A DNA stretch of 64,000 nucleotides from RBG-16-34-14 sp963727535. GTDB lineage: Bacteria > Bacteroidota > Ignavibacteria > Ignavibacteriales > Ignavibacteriaceae. The DNA is taken from contig CAVSGR010000004.1 in NCBI GenBank assembly GCA_963727535.1, positions 397,744 through 461,743 of the forward strand, in the 5' to 3' direction. Positions 8,080-16,747 of the stretch are shown one piece after another; the stretch's first letter is position 1, and each line of letters begins with the position of its first letter. A program made the translations under genes and the position numbers. The notes beneath the pieces are model-generated. The model was not told the DNA's origin, did no database searches, and worked only from the letters and a program-made list of their open reading frames with translations.

Positions 8080-9818
8080 CCTAAGCTTTCTGCAAAAAGA
8101 TTTTGGTTGAAATCATCAACATCACTTGTCTCGATTACAGGTCCATCGTAAAAAGCGAAATCATTTTTGTAACTGCTTAACTTGTTGAATAATTCTTCTT
8201 TATTTTGATAATCCTTAAGATAAAATGCGCGGACTTTATTTCTGTTCTTAATTATCCAGTTAAGAATTATTTTCATCTTTTCAAGATCCTCTTCACTTGG
8301 TAAAGGTTTTGTATTAAGTGTTCCCGAATAATAATCATCTATCGCAATTTCAAAATTATTCTCTTTGTTTACCTTGTACTCTTTTATATAAATTTTCCCT
8401 TCAATCATTAACACATAATCAGTTCCGAATTTTTCTGAAACCTGGAAAAGTACATTTGCTGAATTAACCGGTTCTTTTAAGATAGATGTTTTATGTGTTT
8501 GAGAAAGTATAAGATCAATCAGGACTTTTATCTCTCCGGCTTTTTCATACTTTTGTCTCTCAGAGTAGAATTTCATTTTGTTCAGAAGCCGGTTCAGCAA
8601 GTCTTGGTTCTTCCCATACAAAAACTCATAAACCTTGTCTAACTCTTCGTTGTAAGAGCCTGTATCTTTTATTTCGCAAGGAGCAAGACATCTTTCAATT
8701 TCGGCAAGGAAACATTTTTTACTTTTAATAAATTCCTGTTTACTGCATTCTCTTAAAGTAAAAGCCTTGTTAATTAATTCGAAAACAACTTCAGCTTTCT
8801 TTTTCGTAACGAACAAACCGAAATAATCGTTCCCGTCAAAATCAAATTTGTTAGAGATTTCAATATCCGGAAAAATTTGCGTTTGATTTATTCTTAAAAA
8901 ATATTTGTTGCCATAATGTTTTAGCTGATAGTTGTGTCTTGGATTTATCAGCTTAATTAATTCAGCCTCGGATAATAAGGCAGTTAATTCCGAATTAGTA
9001 ATTTCATATTTAATTCGTTTTGTTTGCTTTATTATTTTCTTGGCTTTTCTTGGCGCAGTTAAAAGAAAATAAGAACGAACTCTTTTACTTAAAGACTTTG
9101 CTTTCCCAATGTAAATTACTTTTCCCTTTGAATTAAGAAAATAATAAACACCCGACGCTTCAGGAAGAGAAAGCACATCTCCTTTAAGATGTTTGCTTAT
9201 TTTTATTTTACTCTCTTTTTTAGAAAGAATGACCTGCAGGCTCAAAAGTTCGTCTAAAGTTTTTACTTCGTTCTTTTTTTTGATTTCCCTTAACATTTTG
9301 ATTAAAACATGAGCGGTTGCTTCCGCATCCGGTAAAGCTCTGTGGGCGTTTAAAAGTTTTACATTAAGATGTTGGCTCAGGCTTCCGAGAGATTTACTTT
9401 TTAATTCGGGATAAATTCTTTTAGCTAATTTTAATGTACATAACTGAGGATTGGCAGGTTTTTCACGTTCTATCATCAGGAATTCTTTATTGATAAAGCT
9501 GCGGTCAAATGAGAGATTATGTGCTACGAAAACAGAACCGGAAATAAATCTTAAAATATCATCTGCGATGTCTTCAAATAGAGGAGCGTTGTAAGTGTCG
9601 TCATCGGTAATTCCAGTAAACTCAGAAATGTAGTAGGGAATTGGTCTTCCGGGATTTATAATAGAACTGTATTTATCAACAATCTTTAGTCCCCTAACTT
9701 TTACAATACCAATTTCGATTACACCATTATAACGCGGAGTTAAGCCGGTAGTTTCAACATCAAGTACGGAATATTCAGCTTCATCGAAAGGAATGTTTAA
9801 AAGATCGTTGGAAATCAT
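8076..9818 (-). CDS. DEDDh exonuclease fused to UvrC-like GIY-YIG nuclease
   Basis: A 580-residue fusion. Residues 15-175 are a DnaQ/epsilon-type 3'-5' exonuclease: LDVETTG (Asp/Glu of motif I), HNLSFDRSF (motif II) and HRALPDAEAT (motif III His/Asp). Residues 215-300 are a UvrC/Cho-type GIY-YIG domain (GVYYFLNSKGKVIYIGKAKSL). The Cys cluster CFLAEIERCLAPC follows near 366, then a UvrB-binding-like helical stretch. UvrC's second endonuclease domain and HhH are absent. Proteins of this build occur in several phyla as DNA polymerase III epsilon/UvrC-like proteins. A role in DNA repair incision plus trimming is inferred. It is coupled to the eIF2B-like gene downstream. Confidence 0.9.
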   Translation of the reverse strand: MISNDLLNIPFDEAEYSVLDVETTGLTPRYNGVIEIGIVKVRGLKIVDKYSSIINPGRPIPYYISEFTGITDDDTYNAPLFEDIADDILRFISGSVFVAHNLSFDRSFINKEFLMIEREKPANPQLCTLKLAKRIYPELKSKSLGSLSQHLNVKLLNAHRALPDAEATAHVLIKMLREIKKKNEVKTLDELLSLQVILSKKESKIKISKHLKGDVLSLPEASGVYYFLNSKGKVIYIGKAKSLSKRVRSYFLLTAPRKAKKIIKQTKRIKYEITNSELTALLSEAELIKLINPRHNYQLKHYGNKYFLRINQTQIFPDIEISNKFDFDGNDYFGLFVTKKKAEVVFELINKAFTLRECSKQEFIKSKKCFLAEIERCLAPCEIKDTGSYNEELDKVYEFLYGKNQDLLNRLLNKMKFYSERQKYEKAGEIKVLIDLILSQTHKTSILKEPVNSANVLFQVSEKFGTDYVLMIEGKIYIKEYKVNKENNFEIAIDDYYSGTLNTKPLPSEEDLEKMKIILNWIIKNRNKVRAFYLKDYQNKEELFNKLSSYKNDFAFYDGPVIETSDVDDFNQNLFAESLG

Positions 9819-9937
9819 AGCTTAAATCTAACCTTAAAAAATAATACATTCAAAGAATTGCAAAATCTTGCAAGGCATTTTGATAGTCCCAGACTTTTCC
9901 TATTTTCTTCATTTTTAGATATATTATCGAAGTAAGT

Positions 9938-10744
9938 ATGAATAATTTAAATATACTTTTTGTCGGCGATATTATTGGTAAACCGGGAATGGATCTTGTC
10001 CAAACCTGGTTGCCAAGTTTAATTCAAAAATATAAAGCTGATTTCGTTATTGCCAATGGGGAAAACTCTTCCGACGGCAAAGGTTGCACAAGTAAAGAAG
10101 GAAAAATTCTTTTTGAGCTTGGAGTGCATGTAATTACCGGTGGAAATCATACGTGGGATAAACATCAATCACAGGATTATCTTAAAGAAGAAAACAGAGT
10201 TTTACGACCTTTAAATTATCCGCGGGGAACTTATGGTAACGGCTATCATATTGCCGAAACAAAAAAGGGCAAAGTTGCAGTCGTTAATCTCCAGGGCAGA
10301 ACTTTTATGGCAACAATTGATTGCCCTTTCAGAACTGCCGAATGGATTTTATCAAAACTTAAAGATGAAACAAAAATAATTATTATAGATTTCCATGCAG
10401 AAGCTTCTGCCGAAAAAATTGCATTAGTAAATTTTTTGGATGGTAAAGTCAGCGCAATTTTGGGAACACACACACATGTTCAAACTTCGGATGAAAGAAT
10501 TTTTCCGCAGGGAACAGGTTATATTACAGACGTTGGAATGAGCGGACCTTATGAATCCGTTATTGGAATGAAGACGCAGGCAGCAATTAACCGGTTTATT
10601 TATCAAACCCCACAAAAATATGAAACAGCACAAAATGATGTTCATCTTTGTGCAATGTTTCTGAAAATTGATACTGACACCGGCAAGACAGTTGAAATTG
10701 AGAGAATTCTCTTTCCTTCTTTTACAACAAAAATTGAAACATAA
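9938..10744 (+). CDS. ymdB: YmdB-family metallophosphoesterase
   Basis: A 268-residue protein, full length for the family. Metal ligands appear in order: VGDIIGKPG (residue 8), ANGENSSDGKG (39), GGNHTWDKH (66), DFHAEASAEK (149) and GTHTHVQTSDE (175). Family members are cytosolic di-iron phosphodiesterases; the Bacillus enzyme acts on 2',3'-cyclic nucleotides and affects biofilm choice. Its stop abuts the ATG of the following methyltransferase with no gap, so the two are co-transcribed, perhaps only by chance of insertion. Confidence 0.9.
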   Translation: MNNLNILFVGDIIGKPGMDLVQTWLPSLIQKYKADFVIANGENSSDGKGCTSKEGKILFELGVHVITGGNHTWDKHQSQDYLKEENRVLRPLNYPRGTYGNGYHIAETKKGKVAVVNLQGRTFMATIDCPFRTAEWILSKLKDETKIIIIDFHAEASAEKIALVNFLDGKVSAILGTHTHVQTSDERIFPQGTGYITDVGMSGPYESVIGMKTQAAINRFIYQTPQKYETAQNDVHLCAMFLKIDTDTGKTVEIERILFPSFTTKIET

Positions 10745-11705
10745 ATGGTTAACTTTCCTTTACCAAGGATAGATACCGATTTCCGGCTGCAGGAATTGCT
10801 TTTAAAACATTGTAGCTTTAAGCCTGGTGATACCTGGAATGATCCTGAAGGCAAACATAAAATCGCCTGTATAGATGCTTCGGACAAAAACTCAATTAAA
10901 AAATTATTAGAAGATGAAAAAGCATCCCTGGCAATTCAGGATCCGCCATATAATTTTGTTGCATTTGACGAAAGAGATTTAGAAAAATTTATTGATTGGA
11001 GTAAAAAGTGGATAGAGAATAGTTATGATTCTCTACTTTCTGATTCATCACTTTACATATGGCTTGGAGCAGATCAGAATAATCACTTCCAGCCTCTACC
11101 AAACTTTATGTTGATGATGAAAGAAAGCGGGTTTGATTCGAGAAGTTTTATAACGATGAGAAACCAGCGAGGTTACGGCACACAAAAAAATTGGATGTCT
11201 GTCAGGCAGGAACTTCTATATTATACAAAGGGCAATCCTTTTTTCGATATTAATTCTGAATATACAGATATACCGAAAATTTTAAGGGGCTATTATAAAA
11301 AAGTTAACGGAAAAGTTACTGAGAATTTTGAAAGAGGAAAATCGGAATTTATTAGGGCAGGAAATGTTTGGGTCGATGTTCAGCAGGTTTTTTACAGGAT
11401 GGAAGAGAATGTAAACGGATGTTATGCACAGAAGCCTCTGAAAGCAATTACAAGAATTATACAAGCGAGCAGCAAACTAGGTGATATTGTTCTTGATTTC
11501 TTCTCACAGCGTGGAACAACCCTTATTGCTTCGGAAATATCGGGAAGAGAGATGTTTTACCTGTGATATAAATCCCGTTTATTGCGAGATAACAAAAAGA
11601 AGATTAGAAAATTTCAGGGAAACCGGAAAAACCGGCTGGCAAAATTCGAATCCTTTTAGCGAAGAAATTGAGAAAGATGAAAATAAAAAATTATTAAATG
11701 AATGA
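10745..11705 (+). pseudogene. N4/N6-type DNA methyltransferase, frameshifted
   Basis: The protein has the beta-class order: catalytic DPPYNF (motif IV) near residue 64 and the SAM-binding motif VLDFFSQRGTTLIASEISGREMFYL near residue 248. The frame then stops at 11564. One frame over, the expected continuation follows without a gap (CDINPVYCEITKRRLENF), ending at 11705. One missing base near 11555-11565 explains the split. The SAM motif reads DFFSQRGTT where DPFAGSGTT is usual, so it may already be weakened. It overlaps the DUF3644 gene by eight bases, suggesting a former modification-plus-effector pair. A sequencing indel cannot be excluded. Confidence 0.82.
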
Positions 11706-12420
11706 AAATAAATTATTACAAACAACAAAGTCAAAATTTTATAAGAACGAAATGAGCGTAACGAAACTTTTAACTAATAATCAGATACAAATTCTATTTA
11801 ATGAATATCATGATTATATAAGTTCTTGTAAATTAAATACTATTACACCAAACCTAAAAAAATTCTTTACACAACTAAGGCGGGACCATAACCAATTTGG
11901 CCGCTTTAGTAACAAACAACTTAGTAACCAAATTATAGCTTCGAGAAGAACATTTGGGAATTTATTATGGCCTAACTTGGATGATATACATAATTATATA
12001 TCTCCCAATACCCAAACTTTTATAGATAAGTCTATCAAAGCAGCATTATTAGCAGTTGAGATATACAATAAACCTACTATTGATTATCGCACTGAAGGTT
12101 ATATAGTAATGATGAATATAGCTTGGACATCATTATATCATGCAATTTTTGCAAATAATGGAATTACATATAAATATAAAACTGAGGGAACTGAAGAAAA
12201 ATATTTTGAGCTTGAGAAATGTATTGCTAAATACACCGGTTCATTAAAAGGCGAAATAGGTGCTAATCTTACATTTCTAATTCGTTTAAGAGATTTAATT
12301 GAGCCTCGTATTATACCTGATTAGGTCGAGAAAGTATTTGGGGAATGCCAAGCCTGCTTATATAATTATGAACAAATATTGGCAGAAAATTTCGGTTCTA
12401 ATTATCAGATTAATAATTTT
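11698..12420 (+). pseudogene. DUF3644-like protein with premature in-frame stop
   Basis: The first 208 codons carry the DUF3644 core: KSIKAALLAVEIYNKPTIDYR near 108 and AWTSLYHAIF near 133. The frame meets TAG at 12322 after LRDLIEPRIIPD, but the family sequence continues in the same frame (VEKVFGECQACLYNYEQIL, then AENFGSNYQINN) to about 12420, where a palindromic repeat cuts it off. So there is a nonsense codon plus a truncated C-terminus. DUF3644 proteins are often found in restriction-modification or defence islands; the function is not established. The start overlaps the methyltransferase end. Confidence 0.75.
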
Positions 12421-12430
12421 TACTATTTAA

Positions 12431-12514
12431 TCGGCTTTAGCCCCAATTCATTTTCAATTTTGGCTGAAGCCATATTGTAAATTTGTTAATTATACCCCGA
12501 CATAAATGTCGGGG
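12431..12514. repeat. Composite palindromic repeat (copy 1)
   Basis: Short hairpins follow each other: GGCTTTAGCC (12433), GGCTGAAGCC (12462) and CCCCGACATAAATGTCGGGG (12495-12514). The same hairpin types occur in reverse order at 37404-37523. This copy truncates the DUF3644 gene and lies just before folD. Confidence 0.75.
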
Positions 12515-12540
12515 CTCTAATAGACAGAAAAGGGAATTAA

Positions 12541-13419
12541 ATGATTTTATTAGACGGGAAAAAAATAGCACAGGATATAAGAGCCGAGTTAAAAATCGAG
12601 ATTGATAAACTAAAAGCAGAAGGGAAACGAGTTCCGGGTTTAGCTGCGATTCTTGTTGGCAACAATCCTGCTTCGGAAATTTATGTAAGCAGTAAAACGA
12701 AAGATTGTAATGAAATTGGAATGAAGTCTATAACTGAAAAAAAAGATGAAAGCACTTCAGAAAAAGAATTACTTGAACTCATCGAATCGTATAATAAGAA
12801 TAAAGATTTCCACGGAATTCTTGTTCAGCTTCCTTTGCCCAAACATATTGATGAAGACAAAGTAATCGAAGCGATTTCTCCACAAAAAGATGTCGATGGG
12901 TTTCATCCAATGAGTGTTGGTAAGCTTGTGATCGGTAAAGAAACTTTTCGTTCTTGTACTCCTGCAGGAATTCAGGAACTGTTAATTCGTTACAACATCG
13001 ATACAAAAGGAAAACATGTTGTTGTTCTCGGCAGAAGCAATATAGTTGGCAAACCGATTGCAAACATTATGCTTCAGAAGAAAGAACATGCTAATTCAAT
13101 CGTAACGATTTGTCATTCTGCAACAAAAGATATTTCTTACTTTACAAAACAGGCGGATATTCTAATTGCAGCAATCGGCAGAGCCAAATTTGTTAATGCA
13201 GATATGGTGAAAGACGGTGTTGTAGTTGTTGATGTAGGAATAAACAGAATTAATGATGAAACTGCAAAAAGGGGTTACCGTGTTGTAGGTGATGTAGACT
13301 TTGAAGAAGTTTCTAAAAAAGCATCTTACATTACTCCGGTTCCGGGTGGAGTTGGATTAATGACAAGAGCAATGTTGTTAAAAAATACATTTGAAGCATT
13401 TACAAAATATGGTGAGTAA
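12541..13419 (+). CDS. folD: Bifunctional methylene-THF dehydrogenase/cyclohydrolase
   Basis: A 292-residue FolD of normal length. It interconverts 5,10-methylene- and 10-formyl-tetrahydrofolate with NADP in the cytosol, feeding purine and formyl-Met synthesis. Visible motifs are YVSSKTKDC with the catalytic lysine (residue 55), the folate signature ILVQLPLPKHI (near 95), the Rossmann stretch GRSNIVGKPIA (near 163) and PVPGGVGLMT (near 265). deoC begins one base after its stop, so the pair is an operon. Confidence 0.97.
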   Translation: MILLDGKKIAQDIRAELKIEIDKLKAEGKRVPGLAAILVGNNPASEIYVSSKTKDCNEIGMKSITEKKDESTSEKELLELIESYNKNKDFHGILVQLPLPKHIDEDKVIEAISPQKDVDGFHPMSVGKLVIGKETFRSCTPAGIQELLIRYNIDTKGKHVVVLGRSNIVGKPIANIMLQKKEHANSIVTICHSATKDISYFTKQADILIAAIGRAKFVNADMVKDGVVVVDVGINRINDETAKRGYRVVGDVDFEEVSKKASYITPVPGGVGLMTRAMLLKNTFEAFTKYGE

Positions 13420-13420
13420 A

Positions 13421-14287
13421 ATGGAACACCGAATATCTGATCTTGATGTTTCGCAGAAATTCCTGGAAAAAACTTTAAGAGATTTTTACTGCAAAGAAGA
13501 ATCCTGTAAAGGCTGGGAAACCAATGTTGTAACACAGCCTAAAACTGTAAAGAATATTATGGGCGTTGGTGCATCCAGAGTTGCTGCGGGTTTGGGAATT
13601 GGTGAAGCTTTGCCTGATAAAAATCTTGCATCAAAAATTGATCATACATTATTAAAGCCAGATGCAACTCCCGACGAAATAAGAAAACTTTGTGATGAAG
13701 CAGCAAAATTTAAGTTTGCTTCAGTTTGTATAAATCCAGGTTATGTTTCTCTCAGTAGCAGTTTATTAAAAGGAACCGGAGTAAAAATTTGTACAGTTAT
13801 TGGATTTCCACTTGGTTCGAATACAACTGAGACAAAAAAGTTTGAAGCGGAACAGGCTATACAAAACGGTGCTAATGAAATTGATATGGTAATGAATGTC
13901 GGACAGCACAAGCAAGGGAATTATGAATATGTTTTTAATGATATAAGCCAGGTTGTACTTATAGCTAAAAAGAATAATGCAATTTGTAAAGTTATTCTTG
14001 AAACAGCCTTACTTACTGATGATGAGAAAATAAAAGCTTGCTTAATTTGTAAAAAAGCAGGAGCTGATTTTGTTAAAACTTCTACTGGCTTTAGCAAAGG
14101 GGGCGCAACAGTCGGCGATGTTGCATTAATGAAATATGTTGTTGGAAGCAGCATAGGAGTTAAAGCTTCAGGTGGAATTCGTTCTAAAGAAGATGCACAA
14201 GCAATGATTGCAAGTGGTGCTGATAGAATTGGCGCAAGTGCAAGTGTAAAGATTGTCTCTGGCGAGAAATCCGATAGTAATTATTAA
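13421..14287 (+). CDS. deoC: Deoxyribose-phosphate aldolase with N-terminal extension
   Basis: It cleaves 2-deoxyribose 5-phosphate to acetaldehyde and glyceraldehyde 3-phosphate. The Schiff-base lysine lies in DFVKTSTGFSKGGAT and the second active-site lysine in GVKASGGIRS. The catalytic domain begins at IDHTLLKPDAT. About 70 residues precede it, including two cysteines (DFYCKEESCKGW); family members usually have about 10-20. I chose ATG 13421 (MEHRISD), preceded by GGTGAG; in-frame ATGs at 13391 and 13409 lie inside folD. The C-terminus follows GGIRSKEDAQAMIASGADRIG. Confidence 0.93.
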   Translation: MEHRISDLDVSQKFLEKTLRDFYCKEESCKGWETNVVTQPKTVKNIMGVGASRVAAGLGIGEALPDKNLASKIDHTLLKPDATPDEIRKLCDEAAKFKFASVCINPGYVSLSSSLLKGTGVKICTVIGFPLGSNTTETKKFEAEQAIQNGANEIDMVMNVGQHKQGNYEYVFNDISQVVLIAKKNNAICKVILETALLTDDEKIKACLICKKAGADFVKTSTGFSKGGATVGDVALMKYVVGSSIGVKASGGIRSKEDAQAMIASGADRIGASASVKIVSGEKSDSNY

Positions 14288-14342
14288 GGAATTATGATAG
14301 ATGATATCTTTTCAAAAGATGTCATCTATAAATTAATGTAAA

Positions 14343-14567
14343 ATGGTTCTAGACATTATAATCAAGAAAACAGATGACGGTTTTACAGCAGAAGTTCCTT
14401 CGTTAAAAGGTTGTGAATGCTGGGCGCACGATGAAGATACTGTAATGAATAAAATTATCGATCTTGTTTCTTATTATCTTAAGATTAATTCAAAAGAGAA
14501 ATTTAAGGTTGATAAAGCAAGAGGAAACAAAAACAAAACAGTTTATAAATTAGTTTTTAATAAATAA
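14343..14567 (+). CDS. Orphan HicB-like (UPF0150) protein
   Basis: A 74-residue protein with the HicB N-terminal fold: a two-strand start (MVLDIIIKKTDDGFTAEVPSLKGCECWAHDEDTVMNKI). HicB proteins are antitoxins for the HicA ribonuclease toxin. No HicA (about 60 residues with a double-stranded-RNA-binding fold) is found on either side and no DNA-binding tail is present, so it is probably a solitary relative rather than an active toxin-antitoxin pair. Confidence 0.65.
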   Translation: MVLDIIIKKTDDGFTAEVPSLKGCECWAHDEDTVMNKIIDLVSYYLKINSKEKFKVDKARGNKNKTVYKLVFNK

Positions 14568-14570
14568 ATC

Positions 14571-14591
14571 ATTCCGAATTTATTTCGGAAT
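14571..14591 (+). terminator. Terminator-like hairpin
   Basis: Arms ATTCCGAA and TTCGGAAT are perfect, with a five-base loop. They lie four bases after the HicB-like stop and are followed by CCCATTAATTTTTTT. Confidence 0.5.
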
Positions 14592-14651
14592 CCCATTAAT
14601 TTTTTTAGAGATTCTTCAGTCATTTCATTCCTTCAGAATGACCTTTACTTT

Positions 14652-14680
14652 GTCACTCTGAGCGAAGCGAAGAGTCTCAT
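14652..14680. repeat. Intergenic repeat of the CTGAGCGAAGCGAAGAGTCTC type
   Basis: A sequence of this kind (CACTCTGAGCGAAGCGAAG followed by AGTCTC) is a widespread intergenic motif in Bacteroidota-related genomes. It sits between the HicB-like gene and the SpoU methyltransferase and has no coding potential. Confidence 0.5.
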
Positions 14681-14709
14681 TCAACAAAAGATGCCGAACC
14701 TATTTCAGC

Positions 14710-15312
14710 ATGACAAATGTGCAATCATTTAAGACTGAAAAAAGAACAAACAAGATTATTTCTGTTGTTAAATCACGACAGAAATCTCTTCATGTTGTTT
14801 TTGAGAACATCCACGACCCCCATAATGTAAGTGCAATTTTCAGAACTTGTGATAGTGTCGGGGTTGGGAAAGTTTCACTTGTTTATGATATTGAAAAATT
14901 TCCTAAGATTGGCAAAAGATCTTCTGCTTCTGCTTATAAATGGATTGAAAAAGAAAAGTATAAAAGTATACCAGAATGTTTTGAATCATTGAAAAAAGAT
15001 GGTTTTAAAATTTTAGTTTCTTCAATTTCAGCAGATTCAAAAAGTATTTACGATCTTGATCTTACTCAAAAAACTGCTATCGTTTTTGGGAATGAACATC
15101 GCGGAGTTTCTAAAGACGCTGAAGAATTTGCAGATGAAAAATTTATTATTCCTATGTTTGGTATGGTGCAAAGCCTGAACGTTTCTGTTGCTGCTGCCAT
15201 TTGTTTATACGAAGCTTTGAGACAAAGAATTATTGAAGGAATGTATGACAAATCTGAGTTTTCTGAAGAAGAACTCAATTCAAAAATTGAAGAATGGATA
15301 AATAAAAAATGA
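14710..15312 (+). CDS. SpoU/TrmH-family RNA 2'-O-methyltransferase
   Basis: A 200-residue SPOUT enzyme with the three family motifs: VFENIHDPHNVSAIFRTCDSVG (motif 1, residues 30-51), AIVFGNEHRGVS (motif 2, near 127) and FIIPMFGMVQSLNVSVAAAICLYEALRQR (motif 3, near 148-176). Closest in layout to TrmH, which methylates the ribose of G18 in tRNA. The N-terminal SpoU substrate-binding domain is missing, as in TrmH. The ATG at 14710 follows a repeat region, and a clear ribosome binding site is not obvious. Confidence 0.88.
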   Translation: MTNVQSFKTEKRTNKIISVVKSRQKSLHVVFENIHDPHNVSAIFRTCDSVGVGKVSLVYDIEKFPKIGKRSSASAYKWIEKEKYKSIPECFESLKKDGFKILVSSISADSKSIYDLDLTQKTAIVFGNEHRGVSKDAEEFADEKFIIPMFGMVQSLNVSVAAAICLYEALRQRIIEGMYDKSEFSEEELNSKIEEWINKK

Positions 15313-15456
15313 TGGAAGATGGTTGACTACCTTCGCTAAAAGCTTCGGTAGTTAAAACGGCAAATGGAAGACGTATGCTATATCAAATTCAGTATAGTAT
15401 CAAGAATCCAGCATTAAGCATCCGGTATCAAAAGTCTTGTTTAAGGGTAGAATAGT

Positions 15457-16734
15457 ATGATCCAGGAATTTAGGAAAATTAGTAAAGTATCTGGCGAGCT
15501 CAATCTTCCCGGCGATAAATCAATTTCACATCGCGCGGTTATGTTTGCGTCTATTGCGAAAGGGAAATCTGTAATTAAAAATCTTTCAAATGGTCAGGAT
15601 GTTGCCACAACAGTAAAATGTTTTCAACAGCTAGGAGCGGAAATTAAGAAGGAAGACTCAGAAATTATTGTAACTGGTAGAGGATTTAAGAATTTTAACA
15701 AGCCTTCTGAATTTTTGGATTGCGGTAATTCTGGAACAACAGCAAGACTAATTACTGGATTTCTTTCTGCACAAAATTTTGAAACTACTCTTATCGGGGA
15801 TGAATCTCTTTCTCAAAGACCGATGGATAGAGTTACAATTCCATTAGCTCAAATGGGTGCAAGATTTGAATCTGAAAACAACAGGTTGCCATTAAAGATT
15901 TTATCCTCCAAAGAACTTCATCCAATTAATTATGAACTCCCTGTTGCGAGTGCACAGATAAAAAGTGCTGTTATTTTTGCCGGTTTGCATTGTGAAAGTA
16001 CTACATCAGTTATAGAAAGACTTCCTTCAAGAAATCATACAGAAAAAATGCTTGGACTCGAAGTAAAGAAAAATAAATCAGGCAATACAATTTTAGTTTC
16101 TAAAATTAATTATCCTGTTCCTGCAGAATACTTTGTCCCTTCGGATGTCTCCTCTGCAGCATTTTTTGTTGTTCTTGCTATTCTATCTAAAAATTCTTCA
16201 CTTAGAATTAAAAATATCGGTTTGAATGAAACCCGGAAAGGTTATCTAGAAATACTCGAAAAAATGGGAGCGGAAATCAATTATGAAAATATTTCTGTAA
16301 GCGGCGGCGAAACTTATGGTGATATAGTAGTTGAAACGAGCGAGTTGAAAAACATTGAGATCCCTAAAGAAATAATTCCGAATATTATTGATGAAATTCC
16401 GATTTTATCTGTTGCCGGTTTATTTGCTGAGGGAAACTTTGTAATAAAAAATGCAGGTGAGTTGAGAAAAAAGGAAAGCGACCGGATTTCAACTCTTTGT
16501 TATAACTATAAACTTTTGGGATTACAAGTAGATGAATTTGAAGACGGCTTTTCCATATCAGGTCAGATAAAAAATAAAAATGTTGCTTTTAATAGTTTTG
16601 ATGATCACAGAATTGCGATGGCGTTTGCAATATTATCAATGCTGTTGAATGAGGGAGGTAAGGTTGATAACTTCGATTGTGTTGCAATCTCTAACCCCGA
16701 TTTTCTAAGACAAGTACAAATGATAGCTGTCTAA
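15457..16734 (+). CDS. aroA: 3-phosphoshikimate 1-carboxyvinyltransferase
   Basis: EPSP synthase, the sixth step of the shikimate pathway, in the cytosol. It has 425 residues. Motifs are GDKSISHRAVM near 19, LDCGNSGTTARLITG near 88 and DHRIAMAFAILSML near the C-terminus. The sequence LDCGNSGTTARL lacks the alanine typical of the tolerant class II form at the glycine loop, so I leave the class open. It is convergent with bshC, 13 bases apart. The 144-base gap upstream holds a small hairpin (CTACC...GGTAG). Confidence 0.96.
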   Translation: MIQEFRKISKVSGELNLPGDKSISHRAVMFASIAKGKSVIKNLSNGQDVATTVKCFQQLGAEIKKEDSEIIVTGRGFKNFNKPSEFLDCGNSGTTARLITGFLSAQNFETTLIGDESLSQRPMDRVTIPLAQMGARFESENNRLPLKILSSKELHPINYELPVASAQIKSAVIFAGLHCESTTSVIERLPSRNHTEKMLGLEVKKNKSGNTILVSKINYPVPAEYFVPSDVSSAAFFVVLAILSKNSSLRIKNIGLNETRKGYLEILEKMGAEINYENISVSGGETYGDIVVETSELKNIEIPKEIIPNIIDEIPILSVAGLFAEGNFVIKNAGELRKKESDRISTLCYNYKLLGLQVDEFEDGFSISGQIKNKNVAFNSFDDHRIAMAFAILSMLLNEGGKVDNFDCVAISNPDFLRQVQMIAV

Positions 16735-16747
16735 CTATAGAAGAATA

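Noticed and set aside
14343..14567. HicAB toxin-antitoxin system
   Set aside because: No HicA toxin frame adjoins on either strand and the HicB-like protein lacks a DNA-binding tail.
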